A stretch of DNA of 64,000 bases from Phaeoceros laevis (lineage: Eukaryota; Anthocerotophyta; Anthocerotopsida; Notothyladales). Location of the stretch: assembly GCA_049999765.1 (NCBI GenBank), contig JBNGIQ010009412.1, positions 1 through 64,000 on the forward strand, written 5' to 3'. A program made the translations under genes and the position numbers. Below, piece after piece: positions 42,505 through 53,967 of the stretch (its first letter is position 1; every line of letters begins with the position of its first letter). The notes beneath the pieces were generated by a model, which searched no databases, was not told the origin of the DNA, and saw only the letters and a list, made by a program, of their open reading frames with translations.

Positions 42505-44328
42505 ATGGCTGGCCAGTTCGGGGAGCTCTCAGGGTTGCAGCAGCTGCGCACCAGCTACCAGCCGGAGCTGCCTCCGGCGCTGCAGGGGGACGCTGTGGAG
42601 GTGATCCTGGGTGATGCTACAACGGCAAGTGATTCGTCGGACGCGCATGCCATTTCCAGAGCGTTTCCGCTCACTTACGGGCAGCCGCTGGTGCACCTGG
42701 TGGCGGCGGGCAAGAAAGGGACGGAGCCTGCTCTGAGAATCGGCGTGGTGTTCTGCGGGCGCCAGTCTCCGGGGGGGCACAACGTGGTGAGCGGGCTGTT
42801 CGATGCGGTGAAGAAGCACAACAAGGATAACGCCTTGCTCGGGTTTGTGGAAGGCACTGAGGGCCTGTTTGCGCAGAAGACCTTGGAGATTACGGAGGAG
42901 CTGCTTGCGCCGTACAGGAACCAGGGCGGGTACGACCTCCTGTGCCGGACAAAAGATCAAATTAGGTCTGTGCAGCAGGTGAACGATGCCAAGGTTGCCT
43001 GTGCGGCTCTGAAGCTGGATGGACTGGTGCTTATTGGAGGGTGCGGGACCAACACGGATGCTGCGCAGTTGGCAGAAACGTTCGCAGAGACTGGGTGCAG
43101 GACCAAGGTGATCGGGGTGCCGGTCACGCTGGATGGGGATTTTAAGAACCAGTTTGTGGAGGCAGACGTCGGGTTTGACACCACTTGCAAGGTCTACTCT
43201 CAGCTGATCAGCAACATCTGCACTGATGCCTTGTCTGCGGAGAAGTATTATTACTTCATCCGTCTCATGGGGAGGAGGTCGTCCAATGTGTCTCTGGAAT
43301 GTGCTCTGCAATCGCACCCCAACGTTGTCATTCTCTCGGAAGAGGTTTCCACATCGAAGATGACCCTGTTTGATGTCACCAAGCAGCTCTGCGATGCCAT
43401 TCAGGCCCGAGCTGAGCTTGACAGGTACCACGGGGTTATTCTTCTGCCGGAAGGTCTCATAGAGAGCATTCCAGAATGCTATGCTCTCCTCCAGGAATTG
43501 CACGAGCTCGTGAAGCAAGGCGTGCCTGTGGACCTCATTCCGTCGAGTCTGTCGCCCTGGGCATCTGCTCTTTTCGGGTTCCTACCACCCTTCATCCAGA
43601 AACAACTGTTGCTGGACAGGGAATCGGATGGGGCTGTCCAACTATCGCAAATTGAGACGGAGAAGCTTCTTGCTCAACTGGTGGAGACGGAGATGACCAA
43701 ACGCACCAAGGCAGGCACTTACACAGGGAAGAAATTCAACGCCATCTGCCATTTCTTCGGATACCAAGCGAGAGGATCGCTGCCGTCCAATTTCGACTGC
43801 GACTACGCCTATTCCTTGGGTCACACTGCCTTTCACCTGGTGGCGGCAGGCTTGAACGGCTACCTGGCCACTGTGACCAACCTCAGGGAGCCTGTCTCAG
43901 AATGGAGATGCGGCGCGGCTCCCATCAGTGCCATGATGTCCGTCAAGAGATGGCTGAGAGGTCCTGGTGTATCGCAGCTGGGAAAGCCTGCTGTGCACCC
44001 ATCCAAGGTCGACCTCCGAGGTAAACCCTACAAGTTGCTGCTGCAGAGCGGACATTCCTGGCTGCTGGAGGATTTGTACAGAAACCCCGGACCCATCCAG
44101 TTCCAGGGCCCAGGTTCGGACCTGCGAACTCTCACTCTTGCTCTTGAAGACCAGGATTACATTGGGCGGATCCAGCAGCTCCGAAGCTATTTGGACAAGG
44201 TGAAGACCATTGTTAAGCCCGGTTGCCCAGAGGAGGTTCTCAAAGCAGCTCTCAGCTCCATGGCCTCCATCACTGAGGTGTTATCCGTCATGTCCGCTCC
44301 TTCGTATATTGGCTTTCGAGACGTGTGA
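42505..44328 (+). CDS. PFP-ALPHA: Pyrophosphate-dependent phosphofructokinase, alpha (regulatory) subunit
   Basis: Encodes 607 residues without any intron. PFP interconverts fructose 6-phosphate and fructose 1,6-bisphosphate using PPi in the cytosol and is activated by fructose 2,6-bisphosphate. Family motifs: [15 protein letters not shown] (about 79-93), [28 protein letters not shown] (about 178-191), [14 protein letters not shown] (about 206-219), [32 protein letters not shown] and [15 protein letters not shown]. The N-terminus ([18 protein letters not shown]) and length are those of the alpha subunit (about 615 residues), not the catalytic beta (about 565). PVTLDGDF replaces the catalytic PKTIDGDL. 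Angiosperm PFP-alpha genes have many introns, so an uninterrupted ORF here suggests intron loss or a retrocopy that stayed functional. Confidence 0.93.
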   Translation: MAGQFGELSGLQQLRTSYQPELPPALQGDAVEVILGDATTASDSSDAHAISRAFPLTYGQPLVHLVAAGKKGTEPALRIGVVFCGRQSPGGHNVVSGLFDAVKKHNKDNALLGFVEGTEGLFAQKTLEITEELLAPYRNQGGYDLLCRTKDQIRSVQQVNDAKVACAALKLDGLVLIGGCGTNTDAAQLAETFAETGCRTKVIGVPVTLDGDFKNQFVEADVGFDTTCKVYSQLISNICTDALSAEKYYYFIRLMGRRSSNVSLECALQSHPNVVILSEEVSTSKMTLFDVTKQLCDAIQARAELDRYHGVILLPEGLIESIPECYALLQELHELVKQGVPVDLIPSSLSPWASALFGFLPPFIQKQLLLDRESDGAVQLSQIETEKLLAQLVETEMTKRTKAGTYTGKKFNAICHFFGYQARGSLPSNFDCDYAYSLGHTAFHLVAAGLNGYLATVTNLREPVSEWRCGAAPISAMMSVKRWLRGPGVSQLGKPAVHPSKVDLRGKPYKLLLQSGHSWLLEDLYRNPGPIQFQGPGSDLRTLTLALEDQDYIGRIQQLRSYLDKVKTIVKPGCPEEVLKAALSSMASITEVLSVMSAPSYIGFRDV

Positions 44329-44825
44329 AAGAGTCGCACTCAGAATTCTGAGCTTGCAAGGTAGAGGGCCAGAGACTGGCCTTCAAGGCAACATGTTTTG
44401 GCTGTTTTTTTGTAACGTAGGATACCCAGTGCTAAGTTCTGATGCTCAACAGGACGCGCGGCTTGTCAGATTTGGGCGAACTAGTGTGTAGCCATGTAAG
44501 CGGCGTCAGTCTAGCGAACTGCCGTTACCCAACCACAACTGTGTACTTCACACTACCTCACGGCCATTTTTATCCGACACGCGTGACCTGATCATGAATC
44601 TATTTCAAGTTCTCATCACAGTGTTTCATACCGTCGTCAACATGGAGGAGCCAGGTGGTAGAGAGGATATCGCATACCAGACCAACTCTCTCGTTACTGC
44701 AAGCGTAGGAAGACTCTGGAAGTGTCCTCCGTGGAAAAGTTGGATTGGCGCAAATAATAAACAAATACCTGACCTAGCTTGGGTGTGGGATTTTGCAAGT
44801 GATCTGCTAACTACCAAGTGATCTG

Positions 44826-45447
44826 CTAGTAGTTAGACAGCCTCCAGACAAGCATCCACAAGGTCGATATACCTGAAGACAGCAAAGAACGGAATGCGGA
44901 GAAAGTCAGCTGCATCTGTTTCTCCAATGTCCGAGCTTTGAGAGCAAATTTTACGACAGTACAGAAATAGAAGGGAAAGCAAATGCTTCTTACCTCCCAA
45001 GGTGCCTACTGTGGAGAAATTAACCAACGACATGGTCTTGTAGATGAAGAACTCGGTGGAGAAATGCAGCATAACGTACACAAAAGAAAGGTGAGTTGCT
45101 GTAAAGAGTGCTTTGTTCTCCAGATCAGAAGCACACAAGAAGCACAGTGTGCATGTCAGTAACGTCCAGATGCCGAATGTCCTCCCATGGACCTCGGTCA
45201 CTGTGGCCAGAGCAAGAAACAAGAGATTCAAGGCTGTGAAAGCTGATTAGGGTTGGCCAAACAACACTGCAATCCCAGCAAGGACAAGTGGCACACAACG
45301 ACAGAACAGAGATAATGTGAAGCGCAGCGTACTTCCAGACTTGGAGAAAACAGCGGTCTTCAAGCCCCAGACGTTGAAGAAACCCCAATAGACAGACCAC
45401 AGTCGCAGCAGGCCCATAAGGCACAGCCAGGCAGCTAGAGCCTCCAT
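44826..45447 (-). CDS. ERG28: ERG28-like sterol biosynthesis scaffold protein
   Basis: Three exons, 45447-45333, 45200-44994 and 44872-44826, join in frame to 122 residues. ERG28 tethers the C-4 demethylation enzymes (SMO, 3-beta-HSD/decarboxylase) at the ER. Family blocks: MEALAAWLCLMGLLRLWSVY, FFNVWGLKTAVFSKSGMTEV, HGRTFGIWTLLTCTLCFLCA, LSFVYVMLHFSTEFFIYKTM and NFSTVGTLG, then GISTLWMLVW at the end. Four hydrophobic segments match the family's four membrane spans. The exon 1-2 junction (gtacgc donor, ccacag acceptor) restores the invariant TEVHGRTFG. The final 15-residue exon is recognised because STVG-GxSxxWML is conserved. The short tail (RLSNY) is the least certain part. Confidence 0.9.
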
Positions 45448-46236
45448 CTTGACAGCCTTGCTTGCAAGAGTGACTTAGGTCTGAACACGTAGCACACTGA
45501 ACATCAGTCACATGTAGATTCTATGAAAGTTCATCACAGGAAGCCAATGAAGCCATTCGGTTACATGCTAGTTCCTGCACAGCACCTCGACCTCAATTAG
45601 CTCCGCCAACAAGGCTTTAGCGTGGTTTAGTGACTGCGACAGGATGTCAGAAAGCAGACCACAGGATCCGGGCTGCTATGACAGATGGTCCGGTAAAAGC
45701 CGTCGCCTGCCAGTTTTGACTTCCTGCTTTGACCGCACCCCGCATAATTGGCGGAATGCAAATGCAGTCCTTGGCTCTCGTAAACTGGTCTACGCTAAAA
45801 CGTGGAAATTAGTTTGTTGATGAAATTGTTGTTCCATCTCGCTGGGAGTGCTGCTATGGTGGATCGGCTTCATTCTGTCCTCGTGCTTGGAGATCCAACG
45901 TCCTGACTGAGTTCAGCCTGCGGTTGTATCGACCTTTCGAAAAGGTGTGGACAGAAGCAGTTGGAGGGGCTGGAGCTTGTGGTGAGACAGGTGAGCAGCT
46001 CAATCAAGTTCATCGCTGTTGAGGTCGTCTTCTTTCCGCAATTTCCAGCCAGGCTTGTGAAGGAGCAGGGTTACGCCCTCACACAGTCCGGAGCGGAATT
46101 GTTTATTTCAGCCGTATGCGCTCTACATCCCAGCGTACCTGCGGAATTGGCAACCAGTTGACAGGTCCTGTGGTGAGGAAGTGGTGGGTTTTTGGTTGTG
46201 ATCAGAGTTCTCTGTGGTTCGTGAAGGTGCGAAAGT
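45448..46236. other. Bidirectional intergenic region between ERG28 and the acyl-activating enzyme
   Basis: No coding support. It presumably holds promoters for both divergent genes. Confidence 0.45.
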
Positions 46237-47998
46237 ATGGAGGATCTTCCCAAATGTGCAGCCAACTACGTGCCTCTCACCCCTGTGACGTTTCTCGAGA
46301 GGTCCGCATTTGTCCATCCTGACCGACCGGCAGTGGTATATGGCCCCTACACCTACACATGGGCTCAGACATACGAACGGTGCCGAAGGCTTGGATCTGC
46401 CCTTGTGGCTCGGTCTATAAGGAAAGCTGACAGGGTGCGTAATCATGTCATGCCCGCTTGCATACCTGTGCCATATAAAGTGCTGCTAGTCACAGATTGG
46501 ACAAACGGATGCTAATCCAGGTGCTGTGCAGGTTGCCGTAGTTGCACCTAGTGTGCCAGCCATGTATGAAATGCATTTTGGGGTGGCTATGGCTGGGGCA
46601 GTGCTTACACCCCTCAACTATAGGCAGGATGCCAACACCATCTCCGTCATTCTGCGGCATTCCGGGGCTAAAGCTGTGTTCGTGGACAATGGCTTCATCT
46701 CTGTGGTGCATGAAGCTTTGAACATTTGGCCAACCTCTCAGCCGAAGCCTTGGATAGTTGTTGTGTATGACAGGGTGGATCCGGAGCTGGCTGCAACCAA
46801 CTACAGATTGAGACATGGAGAGGAGGAGTACGAGACTTTGCTCCGTGCAGGCAATCCTAAGTTCGATATTATTTGGCCTACGGATGAGACATCACCAATT
46901 TCTCTCAACTACACTTCTGGTACCACAGCAAGCCCCAAGGGTGTTGTGTACAGTCACAGGGCAGGGTACCTTAACGCTGTGGCGGCTACTGTACAGGCTG
47001 GCTTGAGTGCACAGAAGGCTGTGTTTCTTTGGACTCTACCCATGTTCCACTGCAACGGGTGGTGCTACACTTGGGGGATGGCAGCAATTGCTGGTACAAA
47101 CATCTGCTTCAGGCAACTGACCCCGGGTGCTGTTTATGAAGCCATCGTCAAGCATGATGTTACGATGATTTGTGGGGCCCCTATCGTGCTCAATACGATT
47201 ATGAATGCACAACCCCATGAGAAAAAACCTTTGCCTGGAAAGGTGACTGTGTTGGTTGGAGCTGCACCACCTCCTCCCACTGTCCTGGCCAGAATGGAGC
47301 AGGCAGGGTTTGAGGTCATTCATGGGTATGGTCTCACTGAGGTAGGAGGACCAGCCACACTTTGCGACTGGAAATCAAAGTGGGATGTGCTAACCCTCGA
47401 GGAGCGGGCTGCTCTGAAAGCTCGCCAGGGTGTGAGACACTTGGCATTGGAAGGTGTTGCTGTAATGGAACCTCAGTCTATGACTTCTGTTCCAAGTGAT
47501 GGAAAGACTACAGGGGAAGTCATGTTACGTGGAAACACCGTCATGTCAGGATACTTCAAAGATCCGAAAGCAACCAGTGAAGCTTTTTATGGAGGCTGGT
47601 TCCACACCGGTGATATTGGAGTGATGCACCCTGATGGCTACCTGGAGCTGAAAGACCGGTCAAAGGACATCATCATCTCTGGTGGAGAGAACATCAGCAG
47701 CATTGAGGTAGACACGGTCCTCTTCCAGCACCCTCATATTCTGGAAGCTGCAGTGGTTGCTCGACCAGATGAGAGGTGGGGAGAGACACCTTGTGCTTTT
47801 GTCACTTTGAAAGAAGGCTCCCCTCCGGTATCTGAGGCCCAAGTCATACAGTTCTGCCGACCCCGATTGCCTCACTATATGGTCCCCAAGACAGTTGTTT
47901 TCGGACCCTTGCCAAAAACCTCCACAGGAAAGATACAGAAATTCGAACTCAGGGCAAGGGCTAAGGCCCTTGACAGACGGACATTGAGCAAACTGTAG
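46237..47998 (+). CDS. Peroxisomal acyl-activating enzyme (AMP-forming CoA ligase)
   Basis: Two exons, 46237-46434 (66 codons) and 46532-47998; 554 residues. Adenylate-forming superfamily: it activates a carboxylic acid to acyl-AMP, then acyl-CoA. Motifs: NYTSGTTASPKGVVYSHR (about 191-208, AMP/ATP-binding P-loop), GYGLTEVGG (about 331), GWFHTGDIGVMHPDGYLELK (about 420), DRSKDIIISGGENISSIEV, and PKTSTGKIQKFELR near the end with the catalytic Lys. The C-terminus is SKL, a perfect PTS1, so it is imported into peroxisomes. The N-terminus (MEDLPKCAANYVPLTPVTFL) is typical of plant clade VI acyl-activating enzymes, which include benzoate/cinnamate- and short-chain fatty-acid-CoA ligases. The exact substrate cannot be set from sequence. 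Confidence 0.92.
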
Positions 47999-48215
47999 AA
48001 AGTCGAACTTTGACAGCCAAAGTTTTTCAGCCACGAGGGAAACATTCGTCTTGCCTCAAATTAAACTCCAGTGGTGTTGACCTTCATATAACCTTAGTTA
48101 ACTCGATGAACTCGATCATCACGTTTCATCGTCACACACGAAAGGAACGCGCAGAAAATATCGCGTGCGGTGTTTTGACCAACTTGGCACTTGCCCTCTG
48201 GCACGGTCCTACTTG

Positions 48216-48614
48216 CTAGCTGCCGTTTCTCCCTCGGATTCGGGAGCCTCTGGAGAATGGTCATTTGTCGATCTGGCGCTCTTTGCATGCGTTGCGCTGG
48301 CCCGAGCACGACGAGGTTGGTTGGAAAAGCTGTGATGCCATATTAGTTGACTGCCTGCGCCACAGGTAGTGCTATCAGCTGAACTGTTGCTCCGCGGAGG
48401 TGGTCCTCGAAGGAGTTGCCCTTGTTATCAGAGGTAGGCGCAGCTCTGCAGCTTGTGAGTGACTCCAAATTTGCTGAACACTGGTGCTCCGGTTTGTGCC
48501 GTCCGAAGTCACAATCTGGCCAGATGCAGGAGCGATTGTGAGCGTCCTAGTGTTAAGTGTACGCTGGAGGTAGCAGCTTTGAACCGGAGCATTCTTCCTG
48601 CTGGCGGGAGACAT
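48216..48614 (-). CDS. Possible small two-part gene, doubtful
   Basis: The minus strand has MSPASRKNAPVQSCYLQRTL and further Ser/Thr-rich sequence (48614-48378). In another frame at about 48381-48216 it has SNQPRRARASATHAKSARS followed by EAPESEGETAASK and a stop. An intron or frameshift would be needed to join them. Composition is protein-like (basic, then acidic) but no family is recognised. Confidence 0.25.
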
Positions 48615-48791
48615 TGATGCGGCTGAGATGCAGTGAGGACTGCTGCAGCAAGGAAGGTGAACCAGTTCGGCAGGTGGGCTGCTGTGACTTGGTATCAGTT
48701 GGATGTGGAATGACCTGCAGGTGACGGAACTCTAAGCAGACCGTTTTTACACAGCTGACAGTTCAACTGGGAAAGGCTGGTTTGGCTGAAA

Positions 48792-49319
48792 ATGATCATG
48801 GAAACGACAGTCTTTATTGACAAAACGTTGGCTAAGGTTCCAACTGCATTCTCGTCTCATATGCCAGGACGTTACAAAGTGCAGAGAATTCCAACCAGGC
48901 TTGTAAGCAACAGAGGAATGCAGTGGATTTGCAAGGTAGAAGATCATTCTGCCGATTGCAAGACATGCGAAGCACAGCCTCTCTCCACAGGGTTAGAAAT
49001 AAGTTCAGTGCCAGCAGCGGATGCCGAGGTTGTGGATGTGTTTCGGGAGGACACTTCAGGGACTTGCATCCCTGAGCCTGTATCCCCACCTCTTCCAAGG
49101 AAGTCATACCTGCAGAGGCGTGCAATTTACCACAAGCAGCTGGTGGCCAAGAAGCTCTCTGTAATTAAGGAGCAGGTGGCGACGTTTATGGGTCCACGGG
49201 AGAAAGGAGACATGAGGGATGTGATTCTCATGAGTCTCTCCTTCGCCGTGCTAGTCTATATCTCTCAGCGGCTTGTCTGTGCCTACTGTCTCCTCCGCTC
49301 CATGGTACAGCACTTTTAA
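48792..49319 (+). CDS. Hypothetical protein with C-terminal hydrophobic segment
   Basis: Encodes 175 residues. The middle is rich in Pro, Ser and acidic residues. A basic helix (PRKSYLQRRAIYHKQLVAKK) precedes a C-terminal stretch DVILMSLSFAVLVYISQRLV that could be a tail anchor. No known domain. A methionine two residues in (METTVF) is an alternative start. No paralog in the window. Confidence 0.5.
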   Translation: MIMETTVFIDKTLAKVPTAFSSHMPGRYKVQRIPTRLVSNRGMQWICKVEDHSADCKTCEAQPLSTGLEISSVPAADAEVVDVFREDTSGTCIPEPVSPPLPRKSYLQRRAIYHKQLVAKKLSVIKEQVATFMGPREKGDMRDVILMSLSFAVLVYISQRLVCAYCLLRSMVQHF

Positions 49320-49692
49320 CTGCCAACCCGCAAACGCTTGCTAATGTAGTTGAGTCCTACACCAGCCAGTCTGTCAAGCTTATGTGGGGAAAGCTCGAAA
49401 CTTGTGGATAGAATACCAAGTACACTCAACAGCAGCCGTGATGTTGGAGAACCAATTTGCTGTAGAAAAGGTGGATATGTATTTTCTGCAGCATGGCATT
49501 GTAACAATGTCTAAGTCTAAACAAAGAGTTGTCCAGTGTGTTTCAACTGGTGCTGTTCACACGGGGTACATGTTCTACAGTCCTTCGCAAAATTTAAGAT
49601 GTGAGGTCTGAAATTCCGAAGCAATGGCGCCTCATTGCATGTTGCCGTTCTCTCTTGCCTTCTCAAGTAACTTGGGACACAAGAAAGCTGCT

Positions 49693-50856
49693 TCAAAACT
49701 CAAACCCCACCGATCTTTCAGGCTGTTGGCAGAGTATCCTGACCTGATCTCCCAAGGCTGAAAGCTCAGCTTCTTTGAAATCAAGACCAGCCCTTAGCGA
49801 GTCATTCTCAGACAGAAGCCTGGCAATCTCGGCGTCCTGCCGTCGTTTTCCAGCCTCCAGCCCGACCACACGTGAAGTAAGACTGCGAGACAAACAAACA
49901 GCTCAGTATCGGCAAATGTGAAAGTAAGAAGGAAAACGAGGAAGACGGTAGTAAGGTCAAAACCTTTCAGAGACTTTCTCCACATCATGAATGCGTGTCT
50001 CCATGGACCTAATTCTGTCTCTGGCTTTCACAAGGTTATCCACACTCGACCTGAGGACCCCAAAGTCGTGCCTCACTCTTGACAGCTCCTTCTCGTTATC
50101 AGCAGCCCGTGAACGCTGCTTGGAGGTCTCGAGTTCCATATCCTCAAGTTTCATCTGCATCTCTTTCAACGCCCCGGTTGTCCCCAAAGCCACCCTCTCC
50201 ATCTCTTCTACTCGAACCCACATTTTCTCAATTTGACCACACTTCTCCTGGATTTCCTCTTGGCTTGTTCTGGATTTCTCCTTCTCTATACCTAGCACCG
50301 ACTCCGCTACAACGGATCTCTTGACAAGGAGCTCCATCACTTCTGTGATCTGCATCACTGCGCTTGCTATTCGCTCCACATACTCCCCCTCTCCCTTGTC
50401 GAGAAGCCCTTGCAGTGTGCCACTATCTACAGTGCTATCCTGCTTCAACAAACCGATATACCTCTCCAGCAGTTGCAGGTCTGCATTGTCCCCCCACTGC
50501 GCCATAGGTGTGCCCCTTTTGTCCACTAACCCTACACCCTCCTCATTTCTTATGCCACAAGATGCGAAAGCATACTGCGGTATCACCATTATCCTTGCTT
50601 TCGACCTGAGATACCCAAGCAATGTGTCTGTAGCCTTGATCCTTCGAGAGAGCACGTCAACCTCCTGCTTCCCACTGCTACTGCCACCTGCGAGACAGAC
50701 TCTCAATTCCTCCATTTGACCATCCAATTCCGCTTCTCTGGCCTCCCACTTTGCTAAGTCGGCCTGCCAACCTTCCTCTGTCTGTTTGAGTTGCCCTTGC
50801 AACTTCCGCAACTCCTCTTCATGCTCCATTGCAGGATCCTGGACCCTTTCTGGAGC
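49693..50856 (-). CDS. Coiled-coil protein of unknown function
   Basis: A large exon (50856 to about 49965) and a last exon (about 49882-49693) join as VSE|SLTSRVVGLEAGK through a gttttg...tcgcag intron. Heptad-rich segments (EEELRKLQGQLKQTEEGW; VRVEEMERVALGTTGALKEM; RRQDAEIARLLSENDSLRAG) flank a non-coiled core containing LLERYIGLLKQDSTVDSGTL and YVERIASAVMQITEVMELL. The core looks conserved but I cannot name the family. The exon begins after a cag acceptor at 50857, so a 5' exon with the true start lies upstream and is not identified. Probably a structural or cytoskeleton-associated protein. Confidence 0.6.
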
Positions 50857-50865
50857 CTGACACAA

Positions 50866-52215
50866 TCAAACGAATTATCACAGCCATTCAACCAGTGGTA
50901 AAAGCAAAACATTGTCCCTCACACATCCTTCGCAAGCACCACAACCACCACGACATCAACAAACTACAGACTGCAATCGCGTCCAAAACCTCACTCCACC
51001 TTTGTCTCTTACTTTGAAGCAAGTCAGAAATGTATGCATCCGCCACTTCCGCACCATGTAAAGGTACTCTCTAGGCTCGTTGAGAGCACTTTCTGCGTCC
51101 GGAGGTAGCAGCGCAGTGCTCGATCCCGTCAATTCTCACAATTCGCCAAAAATGCACACAAGCTCAGGCTCAAAGAGTCTGCATCCCTTCAATTTTCCAT
51201 CAGGAAGAACGCGTCCAGTAAACACAAAGATTTCCGCAGAAAGTTCACGCAAGGCGCTCACGAAATTGCATTCACGCGAAGCACGACTCAATTGGCATTC
51301 CCGCACTTCAAAACCGGAAACCACCCACATTGCAGGCGCACTGCACTGCGAGTTGAATCACCTTAGTGCAGATTTGCACGTCCCGCTTCTTCGGTACTTG
51401 CATCGCTCATGTTGCGGGAGATCAGCCGTGGGAGACGGAAAAGTTGTACGCGCATTGTTGGCTATGGCTTCAAGCGCAGTGTTCCACCAACAACCGGCAG
51501 GCTTCGCGTGCTCGGTCCACCTCGCATGTTCTGGATACCTTGTGGCTTCACTTCGAGGAAAAACGTCCAACAGGTGTCGTCGTGCTGGCGCCCTGTGAGT
51601 CAGTCGCTTACGTGGAAAGCGGGAACAGAGTTCAAGAGACGTAGGGAAGCTTTTTGGCTCGTCAACAGATTCCACTGCCGACAAGGACACGATCTTTCAT
51701 CATAAAACATTGTTCTCACAAAACCGTCGATCCACTACTGTACGCTGCGTCCTTTCCTCGGGTCGCCTCATCCAGTGACAATTGCGCTGTCACGTATCCC
51801 ATGCCTTCGGACTTCTACCCTGTGGACGGCAATGTTATAGTTAGTGGGAAGAAGCCTGCCGAACCTTCTAAAACGAACCAGGTATGGCACTGGCTGTTCA
51901 CCATCAGCAGAACAGTGACCCACCATGTGGAATACCCTTTGAAAATGTAGATCCGCTGTCAGTCACCACGTCGAAAGCCCGATGCAGCGGGCAGTTGATC
52001 GACTTGGGGACCTTTCAACAGTGCAGTGTGCTGCTCGAAGGACTCCGCAACCTTGAAGAGCAATCCATCATTCCAGGGCACAAAGTCACGTCACAGCTAC
52101 TTCATCGCCCCTTGCTGCTCATAAAACTCCAGTGCTTGCAAGGCAACCCTCCGTTCGATGACAGATTCCAGTACTATGTCTGCCCCAGTAACGACCCCAC
52201 CTGTACCACGGACCC
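50866..52215. other. No gene identified
   Basis: Probably holds the missing 5' exon and promoter of the coiled-coil gene and the 3' UTR of the TatB-like gene. Several open frames occur but none has support. Confidence 0.4.
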
Positions 52216-53346
52216 TCAGGAGTTAGGGTAAAACAGACCAGCGGAGAAAAAAAGGTGCAATGATGCGGCACTGTTAGAAAAGCTCCAACCTTTTTTATCA
52301 GGAAGAAGTCCTGCTTCAACAGCAGATATAGGCAGAACAACTATGTCATCTCCTTCAGGAGCCACTTGTCCAAGCAAGCTACTAGACGGAGGGGCAGCAG
52401 CAACAGGTCTTTCTGGTTCAGATAGAGGAGCATTCAACCACTCTGAGAATGAGCTATCCTGTAGCATTTCTTGAGGCAAGGTAAACCCTGGTCTCTGGAG
52501 CTACAAAATAGAACACAAGTTTCAAACATCCTCCACTAAGTAGGTGTACACAATGGAGGGCATCCTGCTGGCCAAGCATATAACTCATTACCTCCCTGGT
52601 TGGAGCCACCTGTCCTGGCTGAAGCGCGGGTTTTGGTGCAAAAGTGGCTTGCCTTGGTGGAACATTGGATTGAAAGGAAGAAGGAAAGGCAACTTGCGCA
52701 CCTGGAAAGGCATTTGCATCTGCAGAAGACAAACAACCGGATCAGTATACGGCCCGTGGCAACCACCATGGGCCTGCCCAGCTCCTACAATACTGCGAAT
52801 GGCCATACTTGTCCCAGTCTTCACACTACCGACAGCAGCAGAGCTGAGTATTTCCCTGGTCATTGGTCCAGGATTCATGATGGACATCCCAGCATGAATC
52901 TCGTGGCGAATTGCCTCAAGTTGAGCCATTGTCTCTCTGAGCTCGTTGTGCACCTGACATCCACAAGCATAGGGAGCCCTACTTAACATCTCTGTTACCC
53001 GAATTCAGCTATCCACCTGGAAGAAGCTTGCAAATCATCTCAGCAAACCCACCTGGTTAGCTTGGCTGCGCTGTAATATGTCTCCAAACTGGTTCCGACT
53101 CTTTTGGATGTAAGCCACCGCCTTCCCTGTCAGTTTCCCTGCGGTCCTGGCCACCAACGCCACATCCTTGGGACCTGCATGCCACTTTCAAGTTTCAATT
53201 CGTCACCATCTAGACGAAGACCAACACACCATACCGCCCTCCCTGCAGTTTGGCAACCTAATTCGCAAACCATCGCAGCACTCACCAAGGACGGCGATAG
53301 CTACCCCGACAAGAAGGAGGTCGCTAATAGAGAATCCAAACACCAT
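52216..53346 (-). CDS. TATB: Mitochondrial TatB-like protein (twin-arginine translocase component)
   Basis: Five exons join in frame: 53346-53286, 53174-53053, 52953-52767, 52719-52592 and 52500-52216; 260 residues. The N-terminus MVFGFSISDLLLVGVAIAVL is a TatA/B transmembrane helix. It is followed by the invariant Gly-Pro hinge (LGPKDVALVARTAGKLTGKA), created exactly at the exon 1-2 junction, and an amphipathic helix (YIQKSRNQFGDILQRSQANQ). Then comes VHNELRETMAQLEAIRHEIH. This matches the plant mitochondrial TatB-like family, partner of mitochondrially encoded TatC. The later part (PEREILSS-type spacer, Pro/Ala-rich) is variable. There is no cleavable presequence, as is usual for the family. 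The C-terminus is the least sure part. Confidence 0.85.
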
Positions 53347-53967
53347 TCTGCTGCAGTGAATGTCAGGCGAAGGCGACAGCTTGCTAGGGTACTCGTTGGT
53401 TGAGGGGCACCGGCCTGATGCGTGGGCGTCTGTACCTTGCTCTTCGAGGGGTTGGCTAACCCGAGTTCGGCAACCAGGAGCAGGGTTTGTGCCGAAACTA
53501 AGTTCGAACGGTACCCGAACTTTCAAATGTTCAAAGTTCGAACTTTGAAATGCACCGGAGGGAGAGAGCACCAGCTCAAGATGTTCCTCGATCAGCCCTC
53601 ACAAAGGTTGGTAGTTATAGGCCTGTAGCCTCACAGCCTTGGCAAGGCCGCTCGAATGGTGCTCCTCAGACGCCTTCAAAAGGGAGAGCAAGAAGCGTAG
53701 ATAGGTGCACAGGATGCATCCAGCGTCCCTGCCCTGCATTGCTTCCGCGCCATCTTCTCAGGTTGTCCCTCAGTGGCAGGATCCTTGGCGCGAGGAGCGT
53801 TGCAGGCGAACGCTGGCATTTTGAGATGTTCGGGGCCGCGCTTGGAAGGTAGAGGATAGGTAGCGGAGAGCTCCATACTCGTTTCCAGGCTGCCCCCGTG
53901 CTTCCGCCTGGATAACAGTTCTTGAGGCTGGAGAGCTGCGCTGCTGCCTCGCCTAATTCCCGGTGAA
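53347..53967. promoter_or_regulatory. Bidirectional intergenic region, TatB-like / PSF3
   Basis: A 0.62-kb region between divergent gene starts. It contains a perfect 20-bp palindrome at 53530-53549 (ttcaaagttcgaactttgaa) and extra half-sites (gttcgaac near 53502, gttcggcaacc near 53464). No coding support. A regulatory role is inferred only from position. Confidence 0.4.

Noticed and set aside
42529-43518. 329-residue minus-strand ORF
   Set aside because: Antisense shadow of the PFP-alpha coding sequence, with no recognisable domain.
50866-52215. Coiled-coil gene and TatB-like gene as one transcript
   Set aside because: The TatB-like frame has its own stop at 52216 at the family's usual length (about 260 residues), and joining the two would leave the wrong phase.
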